A model generated the notes under the pieces. That model saw only the letters and a list, made by a program, of their open reading frames with translations. It searched no databases and was not told where the DNA came from. The translations under genes were made by a program, and so were the position numbers. Shown here one piece after another: positions 42,913 to 51,886 of a DNA stretch of 64,000 nucleotides (its first letter is position 1; each line of letters starts with the position of its first letter). This stretch comes from Actinomycetes bacterium (GTDB taxonomy: Bacteria; Actinomycetota; Coriobacteriia; Coriobacteriales; Eggerthellaceae): NCBI GenBank assembly GCA_023394615.1, contig JAEXAI010000008.1, positions 8,802 through 72,801 of the forward strand, written 5' to 3'.

Positions 42913-44220
42913 TCAGTCTATAACGGTCAAGTCAGCCGGGGTGGTGCGGTTCATCACCAGCATCATGAGCGGTTCCAAAAGCTCGCGTTCCGATTTCGGC
43001 AACCCCAGCTTCGCTATCATGCAGAGGCGCTCGGCCAGTTTCCAGGCAGGCGCTCCGTAGGCCTCACCTGAGTATCCGTTGCGCATCAGCGATTCTTTTG
43101 CCTCTAGGATCTGGTCGTCTCCGGCATCGCCGAACAACGATTCCATCTGCGACATGCGCTCATCGTCTGCAAACAGGCCCTTTACCAGTGCAGCGTAGGC
43201 TATCACGTATTCGATGGGAAGGGCATCGGCCGGACGAATCTCAACGTAGGTTTTCAGTCTCACATCGTGAAACGTCATGGAAACGGCATGGATTGCATCG
43301 GCTTGCGTCATGGGATGCTCGGCATATATCTCACCGAACGTGCGCGTGTCGTATGCCCATTCGTTATTTCCATCGGGTATCACGATAGCCGGAGTGTCCA
43401 GCACACGTGCAGCGCAGTCTTCCAGCGTAAAACCGGGGTCAGCGGCTCCCGGTATGACGCCGCATCGATCGGGGTCGCATCCCAGCCACACCTCAGTGCG
43501 CATCATTTGATGTGGGCGCGGCTTGCCTTCGAATACGGGAGAGTTGTCGCACATCAGCGAGAACAGGGGAGTGCACAAACTGGCCAAACGCAGCTTGCGC
43601 AAGCCATCCTGCTCGCTGTCGTAGTCGATGGATATCTGCGTGGAAGCGGTCCCGCGCATCATTCGCGGTCCCCACGGCCCGATAGCGCTCAGATAACGGT
43701 CCATATAACGGTAACGGCGCTTCGGGATCAACTCGGTGTCGAGAGCTTTGGCGTAGGGCTGGTAGCCCACAAGTACGATTCTCTGTCCCCAAGGCTCGAT
43801 GAGCTTGGTGATACGCTCGTCGAAATCGGTATAGCACTCAAGGGCATTTTCCAATGATTCGAACGGTCCAGCCGAAAGCTCAAGCTGGGCGGCCGGTTCC
43901 AGCGTCACATTCTCCCGCACGCCTTTATGATTGCGCCCCACTCCGATCAGATCGTTTTCGACGTCGAAGGTGGTGTCGGGGTAATCGTGTGAGAGCTGAT
44001 GTAAAAGCCAATGGATTCCGTGTTCTTCCGAATAGGAAACGGGAGTCCCATCGTCTACGTGTACGATGAAATGCTCCAGCTCGATGCCGGTTTTGTCGCA
44101 CTGCTGAGAGATTGTGCTGCGATAATAGCCGGTTAGAACCTCTATATTCTTTTGCCGACAAGGCTGGTCCGCGTGCGTATCGATTGATGCTGCCACGTCG
44201 TTGCCCGCTGTTTTATTCAT
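42913..44220 (-). CDS. gshA: glutamate-cysteine ligase (GCS2/plant-type)
   Basis: First enzyme of glutathione-type thiol synthesis, joining glutamate and cysteine with ATP. The 435-residue protein matches the GCS2/plant-type family: TGIELEHFIV and the glutamate-binding QLELSAGPFESLENA, MRGTASTQISIDYDSE, LFSLMCDNSPVFEG, and TYVEIRPADALP. ATG at 44220 is chosen over an upstream in-frame start because an AGAGAGG site lies just before it. No glutathione synthetase is adjacent; the product could also be used for another thiol. Confidence 0.9.
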   Translation of the reverse strand: MNKTAGNDVAASIDTHADQPCRQKNIEVLTGYYRSTISQQCDKTGIELEHFIVHVDDGTPVSYSEEHGIHWLLHQLSHDYPDTTFDVENDLIGVGRNHKGVRENVTLEPAAQLELSAGPFESLENALECYTDFDERITKLIEPWGQRIVLVGYQPYAKALDTELIPKRRYRYMDRYLSAIGPWGPRMMRGTASTQISIDYDSEQDGLRKLRLASLCTPLFSLMCDNSPVFEGKPRPHQMMRTEVWLGCDPDRCGVIPGAADPGFTLEDCAARVLDTPAIVIPDGNNEWAYDTRTFGEIYAEHPMTQADAIHAVSMTFHDVRLKTYVEIRPADALPIEYVIAYAALVKGLFADDERMSQMESLFGDAGDDQILEAKESLMRNGYSGEAYGAPAWKLAERLCMIAKLGLPKSERELLEPLMMLVMNRTTPADLTVID

Positions 44221-44387
44221 GTAAGCCTCTCTTGAAAAGATGAAAGAACCCGTCCATGTTAGCCTATTTGTGTAAAATGGTGTGCCGATAAATGCTCTTG
44301 TCAGCAAAATGACACTTGCAAGGTGTGCTTTTCCGTGGCGCAACGCACCGCTTTTGCTTTGCTAACTTGTCGATAGGTCGTATAACA

Positions 44388-46220
44388 GTGCATATAACGA
44401 AACGAACCGCTCTGCTCCTTGCGTGGGATATCTTCGCAACATATTTCGCGTATCTTTTTGCATCTCTGCTTACCGATTTATACGGCGAGGTCTTTGCCAC
44501 ACACGAGATTTATTTCATGTTGGGCGTACTGGCCATTATCAACATCGCTGTGCTGGCCTTGTTCCATCTTTACAACAACCTTTGGGAATATGCCTCAGTC
44601 GATGAGGCACTGCAGATAGTCATTGCGGTGGGTCTTTCCACTATCGCCGGCGCGGTCTTTCTCTGGGTGCTCGATGTTTGGTTGCCCATCAGGGTCTACT
44701 TCGTTGCATGGTTCCTCCTGATATTCTTCTGCGGTGGCATACGCGGAATGTTTCGCTTCACAAGGCGAAAGCATCGCAAAATCACCGCCAGCGAACGCCC
44801 TCGCACGCTGGTTGTAGGTGCGGGTGAGACGGGTTCTCTGGTCATCGACCGTATGGCCACCAAAGACCCCCTTATGCCCGGTGAGCCCATCGTGGCCACC
44901 GATGACAACCCGGCCAAGCGCAAGCAGCGCATCCATGGCGTAAAGGTGGAGGGCGGAAGCGACGACATACTCGATTTGGTGGAAGAATATGGCATCCAAC
45001 AGATTGTTGTGGCCATACCATCGGCCACGCTTGATGAGCGTCGACGCATTTATGAGATATGCACAAAGTCGAACTGCCGTCTGCGCACATTGCCCAACGT
45101 GCGCGAGCTGCGCATCGATGAGCTGGGGGACGTCGCTTTGCGCGACGTTGACGTAGCTGACCTTTTGGGTCGCGACGAAGTGGTGTTGAATACGCGTTCG
45201 GTATCGGGCTATATTTCCGGCGAGACCGTTTTGGTAACCGGCGGCGGAGGCACCATTGGCTCGGAGCTGTGCCGCCAGATATGTGCTGTGGCACCGGCGC
45301 GCATCGTTATATTCGATATGTACGAAAACGAAGCATACATGTTGCGCAACGACCTTTTGCGCAATTACGACGACATCGACATCGTCGTCGAGATAGGCAG
45401 CATCACCGACAGGGAGCGCCTCGAGGAACTATTCGATAAATACAATCCCAACGTCGTGTTCCATGCGGCGGCCCACAAGCATGTGCCGTTGATGGAGATA
45501 TGCCCGCGCGAGGCTTTGCGCAACAACGTGTTCGGCACATTGAATACGGTGCGCGTGGCAGATGGACATGGGGTCAAGCGCTTCATATTCATTTCCACCG
45601 ACAAAGCGGTCAACCCGACATCTGTGATGGGTGCCACCAAGCGCATGGGTGAGATGATCATGCAATACTATGCCAAAACCAGCAAGACTATATTTACGGC
45701 TGTGCGTTTCGGCAATGTGCTCGGCTCAAGCGGCAGCGTTATCCCCCTGTTCAAGCGACAGATTGCCGAAGGTGGTCCCGTTACTGTCACCGATCCGAAC
45801 ATAGAGCGTTTCTTCATGACCATACCAGAAGCATCTCGGCTCGTCATCCAAGCGGGCGGCATGGCGACGGGTGGAGAGATTTTTATTCTGGATATGGGCC
45901 AGCCGGTGAAAATAGTCGACTTGGCGAAAAGCCTTATCCAGCTTTCCGGTCTGAAACCTGATTCCGACATCAAAATCGTGTTCACCGGGCTGCGACCGGG
46001 TGAGAAAATGTATGAGGAATTGTTGATGGACGAGGAGAGCACCGTGCCCACTGCGAACAAGTCCATCATGATATCGAAGGGTCAAGGCATCAGTTACGAG
46101 CAGGTGGCTGCGAAACTTGACGAGCTCGATGATGCCATAGGGGGCACTGACGAGCGGGCGATACGCATTTTAGAAGAGGCAGTGCCCACATACACCTACA
46201 CTCCCAACGCTGACAACTAG
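44388..46220 (+). CDS. membrane-anchored nucleotide-sugar epimerase/4,6-dehydratase (CapD/WbpM type)
   Basis: About 610 residues. The first ~120 form four membrane segments, followed by a CoA-binding-like Rossmann domain with VVGAGETGSLVIDRM. The catalytic SDR domain starts at VTGGGGTIGSELCRQI and has AAHKHVPLME and STDKAVNPTSVMGATKRMGE; Met replaces the usual catalytic Tyr, as in FlaA1/WbpM dehydratases. It probably makes a UDP-linked deoxy sugar for surface glycans. GTG 44388 is the most likely start, with AGGT upstream; earlier TTG starts are weak. No polysaccharide cluster is adjacent. Confidence 0.88.
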   Translation: MHITKRTALLLAWDIFATYFAYLFASLLTDLYGEVFATHEIYFMLGVLAIINIAVLALFHLYNNLWEYASVDEALQIVIAVGLSTIAGAVFLWVLDVWLPIRVYFVAWFLLIFFCGGIRGMFRFTRRKHRKITASERPRTLVVGAGETGSLVIDRMATKDPLMPGEPIVATDDNPAKRKQRIHGVKVEGGSDDILDLVEEYGIQQIVVAIPSATLDERRRIYEICTKSNCRLRTLPNVRELRIDELGDVALRDVDVADLLGRDEVVLNTRSVSGYISGETVLVTGGGGTIGSELCRQICAVAPARIVIFDMYENEAYMLRNDLLRNYDDIDIVVEIGSITDRERLEELFDKYNPNVVFHAAAHKHVPLMEICPREALRNNVFGTLNTVRVADGHGVKRFIFISTDKAVNPTSVMGATKRMGEMIMQYYAKTSKTIFTAVRFGNVLGSSGSVIPLFKRQIAEGGPVTVTDPNIERFFMTIPEASRLVIQAGGMATGGEIFILDMGQPVKIVDLAKSLIQLSGLKPDSDIKIVFTGLRPGEKMYEELLMDEESTVPTANKSIMISKGQGISYEQVAAKLDELDDAIGGTDERAIRILEEAVPTYTYTPNADN

Positions 46221-46526
46221 CAGCGTCATCGGCGAATACTGAAGAGTTCGGAGCGCATCTAAAATACGTCTAGGATGCATAATATTTGAGAAAATGATAA
46301 AAATTGTGCAAGTGCACAAAATTATTGCTGACGGATGCTCCACAAGGGTTTATCATGTCGGCATGCGGGTTATTGCGCCTTGGGCCGTTGTTTTCCTACG
46401 TTAATACAGCGCGCAACCCATAATGCATCGAAAAACAAGCGTATGCTGTCATGAGGATACTTTGGAAGAAGTATCCTGTTTAGATATATCAGTGAAGTTG
46501 TATAACGTGATGAAGGAGACAGAGTC
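46221..46526 (+). promoter_or_regulatory. argC upstream region with palindrome, promoter and structured leader
   Basis: An A+T-rich stretch holds the dyad TTGTGCA-AG-TGCACAA at 46304-46319. A plausible promoter follows: CTGACG (46328-46333), 17 bases, TATCAT (46351-46356). The transcript would then carry two structures: GCAT/ATGC and GGGTT...GCGC pairing with GCGCAACCC (46361-46426), and a hairpin AGGATACTT/AAGTATCCT (46454-46477) followed by GTTTAG. No T-box or known riboswitch motif is visible. The argC ribosome binding site lies beyond. Confidence 0.45.
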
Positions 46527-47591
46527 ATGGCTATCAAAGCTGGCATAGTCGGGGCTGCGGGTTATGCGGGTATCGAGCTCGTGCGCCGCCTGATTGAGCA
46601 TCCTGCGTTTGATTTGCGTGTCATAACCAGCGATGCCGATGCGGGTCAAGCGCTTGCTGAGGCTTATCCGGCGTTTTTGGGTATGTCCAATCTTGTCTTC
46701 TCTCCGCACGACACACCCGCACTTGACGAATGCGAAGCGGTGTTTCTGGCCGTGCCGCATACCGCTGCCTTGACGCAGGTGCCCGGACTGCTTGAGCGTG
46801 GCATAAATGTATTCGATCTTTCTGCTGACTACCGACTGAAAGACCCGGCCATCTACGAGCAGTGGTATCAGACGAAGCACACCTCACCCGAGCTTTTGAA
46901 GAAAACAGCTTTCGGGCTGCCCGAACTCGCGCGTGACGAGATTGAGCAGGCTGCAGCAGATCATGTGGCGGGCAAGCCGGTGCTTGTCGCATGTGCGGGA
47001 TGTTATCCCACTGCCACATCCCTCGCGGCCTATCCCGCTGTGCATGCGGGCATAACGCAAGGTGTCGTGAATGTACAGGCTATATCAGGTGTGACCGGTG
47101 CGGGCAAAAAGCCTACCGAGCGCACCCATTTCTGCCACGCGAACGAGAGCGTGGAAGCCTACGGCGTGGGGAAACATCGCCATACACCGGAAATCGAGCA
47201 GATACTGGGCTTGCCGGGCCAAGTGTTGTTCGTGCCGCATCTGGCGCCTTTGAATCGCGGTCTGCTTTCCACGGTCACCATGACGATCAATCGCTCTGCA
47301 GTGCAGGATTTTTCAGTCGCCCGTGCGCAGGCTCTCTACGAGGATTTTTATCGTGGCAGCTTGTTCGTATCGGTGCTGCCGGAAGGCCAGATGCCGAAAA
47401 CGTCAAGCGTGGTCGGCACGAATCGTGCGCATATAGGGCTTGCTTACCATGAGACCACGGCCAGCCTGATTGCAGTATGCGCCATCGACAATCTGTGCAA
47501 AGGGGCGGCCAGCCAAGCTGTGCAGTGTGCCAACATCGTCTTCGGCCTTGCAGAAGATGCTGGGCTGCAGTCGATGTCGCTGCCGGTCTAG
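46527..47591 (+). CDS. argC: N-acetyl-gamma-glutamyl-phosphate reductase
   Basis: Third step of arginine synthesis, reducing N-acetylglutamyl phosphate with NADPH. The 354-residue protein opens AGIVGAAGYAGIELVRRL (NADPH loop) and has ACAGCYPTATSLA with the catalytic Cys, SGVTGAGKKPTERTHF, and HRHTPEI. C-terminal GLAYHETTASLIAVCAIDNLCKGAAGQ-like sequence (here AASQAVQ) completes the family. An AAGGAG site precedes ATG 46527. It is the first gene of argCJBD. Confidence 0.95.
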   Translation: MAIKAGIVGAAGYAGIELVRRLIEHPAFDLRVITSDADAGQALAEAYPAFLGMSNLVFSPHDTPALDECEAVFLAVPHTAALTQVPGLLERGINVFDLSADYRLKDPAIYEQWYQTKHTSPELLKKTAFGLPELARDEIEQAAADHVAGKPVLVACAGCYPTATSLAAYPAVHAGITQGVVNVQAISGVTGAGKKPTERTHFCHANESVEAYGVGKHRHTPEIEQILGLPGQVLFVPHLAPLNRGLLSTVTMTINRSAVQDFSVARAQALYEDFYRGSLFVSVLPEGQMPKTSSVVGTNRAHIGLAYHETTASLIAVCAIDNLCKGAASQAVQCANIVFGLAEDAGLQSMSLPV

Positions 47592-47619
47592 ACGCGAGGG
47601 ATAAGGGAAGGATCTCTGC

Positions 47620-48885
47620 ATGAAACAAGAAGTTTTATGGGAAAAGCTTGAAAACGGATGCGTGACCAGCGCTCTGGGCTTCAAAGCCGGTGGCATACAC
47701 GCCGGATTCAGGCGGAATCCCGAACGTTTGGATATGGCGCTCATAGAGGCTGATGAGTTGTGCTGTGCTGCGGGCGTTTTCACACAAAACGTGTTCTGCG
47801 CGGCTCCGGTTATTATCAGCCGGGAGAACTTGGGCGGCACTGGTTCTGGTCTTGCGCGTGCCATCGTCGTGAATTCCGGCAACGCGAATGCGGCAACCGG
47901 CTCCATAGGTTTGGAAAACGCGCGCAAGTCCGCACGTATAGTGGCGCAGTCTGTGGGGTGCGCTGCCGAAGATGTGCTGGTAGCCTCTACCGGTGTTATC
48001 GGCGTGCATCTGGATATGAGGCCCTTTGAAGATGCGTCGCCGAAGCTGCATGCGAAAATCGGCTCAGATGCCCAAAGTGGCCACGATGCCGCGCATGCTA
48101 TCATGACCACCGATACGGTGCCCAAAGAATGCGCTGTCACCTATACCCAACAGGGAAATGATGGGGAAAGTGCTCATATCACCGTGGGGGGCATGGTGAA
48201 GGGCTCGGGTATGATTATGCCAAACATGGCCACGATGATAGCCGTCATCACCACCGATGCAGCTCTGACGCCTCAAGCGGCACATGCCGCACTGCAAACC
48301 GCAGTAGCTCAGAGCTTCAACAAAGTGACGGTTGATTCCGATACGTCCACCAATGACACATGCCTGCTGCTGGCGAGCGGCAAGGCCTTGCCCGCCCAGT
48401 CGGCGCCCATGCAGCTGGATGACCCGGGATACGATATGTTCTGCCAAGCGCTTTGCGCGGTATGCAGCGACTTGGCCCGAATGATAGCGGCAGACGGCGA
48501 AGGCGCAACGCGCCTGATTACGGTAAATGTGACGGGTGCGGCATCCGATGAAGACGCGGATGCGGCGGCGCGCTCCATCGCGAACTCCCCCTTGGTGAAA
48601 ACTGCCATATTTGGACACGACGCCAATTGGGGCAGAATCGCCATGGCACTTGGCAAAAGCGGTGCGGCATTCGCTCAGGAAAACGTCTCTATCGCCATCA
48701 TGGGTATGCCTGTGTGTGAAGGCGGCCTGACTGTTGCCTTCAGCGAAGACGAAGCGCTTGCGCGCTTCGAGCAACCCGAAATCGTCATCGATGCCGATTT
48801 GGGCGCGGGCGATGCTTCGACTACTATATGGACGTGCGATTTCTCGCACGAGTACGTTTCGATCAATGGAGATTACCGCTCATGA
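47620..48885 (+). CDS. argJ: ornithine acetyltransferase (bifunctional glutamate N-acetyltransferase)
   Basis: Recycles the acetyl group from acetylornithine to glutamate. The 421-residue precursor self-cleaves before a Thr in KGSGMIMPNMATMIAV (about residues 195-210), the ATM motif. GNANAATG and DDTCLLLASG-like NDTCLLLASG are family motifs. The EIVIDADLGAG and YVSINGDYRS C-terminus is intact. Whether it also uses acetyl-CoA cannot be told from sequence; no argA or argE is in the window, so a recycling pathway is likely. Confidence 0.95.
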   Translation: MKQEVLWEKLENGCVTSALGFKAGGIHAGFRRNPERLDMALIEADELCCAAGVFTQNVFCAAPVIISRENLGGTGSGLARAIVVNSGNANAATGSIGLENARKSARIVAQSVGCAAEDVLVASTGVIGVHLDMRPFEDASPKLHAKIGSDAQSGHDAAHAIMTTDTVPKECAVTYTQQGNDGESAHITVGGMVKGSGMIMPNMATMIAVITTDAALTPQAAHAALQTAVAQSFNKVTVDSDTSTNDTCLLLASGKALPAQSAPMQLDDPGYDMFCQALCAVCSDLARMIAADGEGATRLITVNVTGAASDEDADAAARSIANSPLVKTAIFGHDANWGRIAMALGKSGAAFAQENVSIAIMGMPVCEGGLTVAFSEDEALARFEQPEIVIDADLGAGDASTTIWTCDFSHEYVSINGDYRS

Positions 48886-49922
48886 AATACGCAAAGGACA
48901 CGCGTTCCGAAACCGATTCCTTCCAGAAGGCCGGCGTTCTAGCTGAGGCTCTGCCATGGATTAAGGCAGTGACCGGTAAAACGGTCGTCATCAAATACGG
49001 CGGGTCGGCTATGGTCGACGAACAGCTGCGAAGCGCCGTTATGAGCGACATCGTTTTGCTGAAGATTATCGGGCTCAATCCCATTATCGTACATGGCGGC
49101 GGCGCTGCTATTTCCCGCGCTATGAAGCAATTCGAGGTACCGGTAGAATTCAAAGACGGTTTGCGCGTGACCACCGATGAGGCTATGAACATCGTGAAGA
49201 TGGTGCTCGTGGGAGAGGTAAACCAAGACCTGGTGCGTGACATCAACGTGCACGGAAACTTGGCCGTAGGTGTATCGGGAAGCGACGCGGGCACCGTCAT
49301 GGCCGAGCAGATTGACCCTGATCTGGGTCGAGTTGGGCGCGTGACGGCTGTAAATACAGCTTATCTAGAAGACATCATCAACGATGCTTATATTCCTGTT
49401 GTGGCTAGTGTGGGCATGGGTGAAGATGGAGGGTACTTCAACATAAACGCTGACACGGTAGCGGGAGAGATAGCCGCAGCTGTGGGCGCACACAAAGTGA
49501 TTTTCTTGACGGACGTGGACGGCCTGTACGAGGACTTCGAGGACAAAGACACGCTCATATCGAATATGACGTGCGATGAAGTGAAGTTCATGATTGATAA
49601 TGCTCGTGTATCCACAGGCATGATTCCGAAGCTGAAAAGCTGCGCATCGGCGTTGGACGCGGGCGTGTTTCGCGCTCATATTATCAACGGCACAACGCCC
49701 CACGCGCTTTTGCTGGAACTGTTGACCGACACCGGCGTCGGCACGACCATCCATCGCACCGAAGAGGGATATCGAAATGATTCGCATCCTTTAGGCAAAT
49801 TTGCTAGTAAATTGGTCGAAAACAGGGAAACGCGCAAGCAGCAGATTCAAAAGGCGAAAGAGAAAAAGCAGGCAGAAGCCCAAAAGCAACCGGACGAATA
49901 TCAGCCCACGAACGCATATTAA
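48882..49922 (+). CDS. argB: acetylglutamate kinase with C-terminal Lys/Gln-rich extension
   Basis: Second step of arginine synthesis. The core has VIKYGGSAM, LNPIIVHGGG, and VTRGVHA-equivalent sequence, with DVDGLYEDFEDKDTLI and MIPKLKSCASALDAGV. At 346 residues it is about 45 longer than usual because the C-terminus carries an Arg/Lys/Gln/Glu-rich tail after the NDSHPLG region (roughly the last 45 residues). ATG 48882 overlaps the argJ stop. Feedback inhibition by arginine is common in the family but cannot be read off here. Confidence 0.93.
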   Translation: MKYAKDTRSETDSFQKAGVLAEALPWIKAVTGKTVVIKYGGSAMVDEQLRSAVMSDIVLLKIIGLNPIIVHGGGAAISRAMKQFEVPVEFKDGLRVTTDEAMNIVKMVLVGEVNQDLVRDINVHGNLAVGVSGSDAGTVMAEQIDPDLGRVGRVTAVNTAYLEDIINDAYIPVVASVGMGEDGGYFNINADTVAGEIAAAVGAHKVIFLTDVDGLYEDFEDKDTLISNMTCDEVKFMIDNARVSTGMIPKLKSCASALDAGVFRAHIINGTTPHALLLELLTDTGVGTTIHRTEEGYRNDSHPLGKFASKLVENRETRKQQIQKAKEKKQAEAQKQPDEYQPTNAY

Positions 49923-49942
49923 TACACGGAACGGAAGAGAAT

Positions 49943-51151
49943 ATGTCACTGGAAAAAGAAGAAGAGCTCGAAAACGAATACATCATGCCCACTTTCGGTC
50001 GCAAGCCTGTGTGTTTGGTTGAAGGTTCGGGCATGCATGTGACCGACGATAAGGGCGAAGATTACCTTGACTTTATTGCGGGTATCGGTGTCTGTAGTTT
50101 GGGCCATTGCCATCCAGCTGTGGTGTCGGCTATCACCGAGCAGGCTAAACAGCTGATTCATGTGAGCAACTATTACTACATCGAGCATCGCGGCGAAGTC
50201 GCTCGTCAAGTGTCTACTCTATTGAATAGCGAAGTCGAAGCAGAGCACCCGGAAGCATGGAAGAGCTTCTTTGCCAATTCAGGTGCCGAGGCCAATGAGT
50301 GCGCTATGAAGCTTGCGCGACTGTACAGCCGCAAACAGGGAAGCACTGCCAACATCATCCTCACTTTGGACGGTAGTTTTCACGGGCGCACCATGGAAAC
50401 TTTGGCCGCTACGGCCCAACCGGCCAAGCAAGAGGCGTTCCAGCCGCTACCGCAGGGTTTTTTGCATATCCCACGCAATGACAGCGAGGCACTGAAGCAG
50501 GTATTCTCACAGAACAAAGGCGGCATTTGCGCCGTCATGGTGGAATGCGTGCAAGGTGAGAGCGGGGTGCATCCTTGCACGTCTGAGTTCTTGCAAGATG
50601 TCGTTGCCGTCGCGCATGAAAACGGCGCGTTGGTCATCTGCGACGAGGTTCAGTCGGGCATCTATCGTACCGGTAAGCCGTTCGGTTTCCAAAATTTCGG
50701 AATCACCCCCGATATCGTATCCATCGCAAAGGGAATCGCTTCGGGTTTCCCTATGGGCATGTGCGCCGCACCCGCCCATGTTGCCAATGCGTTTGAACCG
50801 GGCGATCACGGAACCACGTTCGGCGGCAGCAATCTGGCCGTCGCTGCGGCGCTGGCTACGCTTCAGACGCTTGAAGCTCAAAACATCCAGGAAAACGTTC
50901 AGGCTTCAGGTGCATATCTGCGTGAGAAGCTTGCGCAACTCGACGAGGTTTGCGACGTGCGTGGTTTCGGTTTGATGGTTGCATGCGACCTGCGCTCGGG
51001 AATCGACGCGCCTGGCGTGGTACTGCAGGGTTTGAAATGTGGCCTGTTGTTGAATGCGACCGGTCCTCATACCTTGCGTTTCCTGCCGCCGCTTATCTGC
51101 TCAATAGCCGATATTGATGCGCTTATGGAAAAACTCGTCACCATTTTGTAG
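49943..51151 (+). CDS. argD: acetylornithine aminotransferase
   Basis: PLP aminotransferase of the fourth step. The 402-residue class III aminotransferase has ANSGAEANECAMKLAR, DGSFHGRTMETLAATAQ, VICDEVQSGIYRTG and the PLP lysine in DIVSIAKGIASGFPMG. It may also act on succinyl-diaminopimelate in lysine synthesis, as seen for other ArgD. A GGAAGAGAA site precedes ATG 49943. The argR operator region follows after its stop. Confidence 0.95.
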   Translation: MSLEKEEELENEYIMPTFGRKPVCLVEGSGMHVTDDKGEDYLDFIAGIGVCSLGHCHPAVVSAITEQAKQLIHVSNYYYIEHRGEVARQVSTLLNSEVEAEHPEAWKSFFANSGAEANECAMKLARLYSRKQGSTANIILTLDGSFHGRTMETLAATAQPAKQEAFQPLPQGFLHIPRNDSEALKQVFSQNKGGICAVMVECVQGESGVHPCTSEFLQDVVAVAHENGALVICDEVQSGIYRTGKPFGFQNFGITPDIVSIAKGIASGFPMGMCAAPAHVANAFEPGDHGTTFGGSNLAVAAALATLQTLEAQNIQENVQASGAYLREKLAQLDEVCDVRGFGLMVACDLRSGIDAPGVVLQGLKCGLLLNATGPHTLRFLPPLICSIADIDALMEKLVTIL

Positions 51152-51179
51152 TTTTCTCGCAATTCTGCTCATATTCCGC

Positions 51180-51185
51180 TAGAAT
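51180..51185 (+). promoter_or_regulatory. TAGAAT -10 box upstream of argR
   Basis: TAGAAT ends about 25 bases before the palindrome at 51210-51243. The same hexamer recurs near the starts of several other genes in this window. A transcript from here would place the palindrome just inside the leader, a good position for repression. Confidence 0.4.
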
Positions 51186-51209
51186 ACATGCATGTTGGAT
51201 AATAAAGCA

Positions 51210-51243
51210 CGCATATTTATGCATTCATATGTATAAATATGCG
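51210..51243. promoter_or_regulatory. ArgR-like operator palindrome
   Basis: CGCATATTTAT (51210-51220) and ATAAATATGCG (51233-51243) are perfect 11-base inverted arms with a 12-base A+T-rich centre, the size and composition of an ARG-box pair. It lies 43 bases before argR, which fits autoregulation. The identity as an ARG box is inferred from form and context. Confidence 0.65.
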
Positions 51244-51285
51244 GTTGCTATCAGAAAAAACGCGAGAAAGTATATTTAGCCAGTT

Positions 51286-51714
51286 ATGAAGAAGCGCACT
51301 CAAAGGCATGACGTCATACGCGATATCGTTCGCCAGTATGATATCCGCACGCAGCGCGACTTAGCTGACAGGCTTCAGGCTGAAGGGCACGAATGCACCC
51401 AGGCCACTATCTCGCGGGACATCACCGATATGGGTCTTCTGAAATCCAAAGAAGGTTTTTACGTTCTTCCCGAAGACATGCGCTTGCAGCGCATGGTCAG
51501 CGAACTCGTGGAGGAAGTCTATGTTGCCGGGAACATGGTCATCGTAAAGACATTTCCCGGTGGAGCTGCCGGCGTTGCCGGAGCAATCGACAAGGCAGGA
51601 TTAGTTGGATCGCTGGGCACGGTTGCTGGCGATAACACCATCATGATTGCTGCCAAGACCCCAGAGGACGCAGGCTCTATCGAAGTCTCCCTCAACGGTC
51701 TGCGACGACGTTAG
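51286..51714 (+). CDS. argR: arginine repressor
   Basis: Hexameric arginine-responsive regulator. The 142-residue protein has the winged helix-turn-helix with TQRDLADRLQAEGHECTQATISRDI (about residues 18-42), and a C-terminal oligomerisation domain with GGAAGVAGAIDKAG and TVAGDNTIMI, the arginine-binding GDNT. Length matches the family. A palindromic operator lies upstream. In the neighbouring order argCJBD-argR-argG-argH it probably represses the arg genes when arginine is plentiful. Confidence 0.95.
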   Translation: MKKRTQRHDVIRDIVRQYDIRTQRDLADRLQAEGHECTQATISRDITDMGLLKSKEGFYVLPEDMRLQRMVSELVEEVYVAGNMVIVKTFPGGAAGVAGAIDKAGLVGSLGTVAGDNTIMIAAKTPEDAGSIEVSLNGLRRR

Positions 51715-51723
51715 TCGTCTTAT
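51704..51723 (+). terminator. possible short terminator at the argR stop
   Basis: GACGAC (51704-51709) and GTCGTC (51714-51719) form a hairpin with a GTTA loop overlapping the stop codon and followed by TTAT. The stem is short and the T-tract weak. Confidence 0.35.
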
Positions 51724-51886
51724 AGCAACGGGCTGAAAGATGCCCAACCCTCATCCTGTATAGTCTTGTCTTGTGCTGAAATAGGCATACGTGGCGCGAC
51801 TGTACCTATAAGAGCCCCATGTCGGCTCGATCCCTTCAAAACAAGAATCTAGGCAGGTCGCACCTGCAGGAAAGGCACTGATTATC

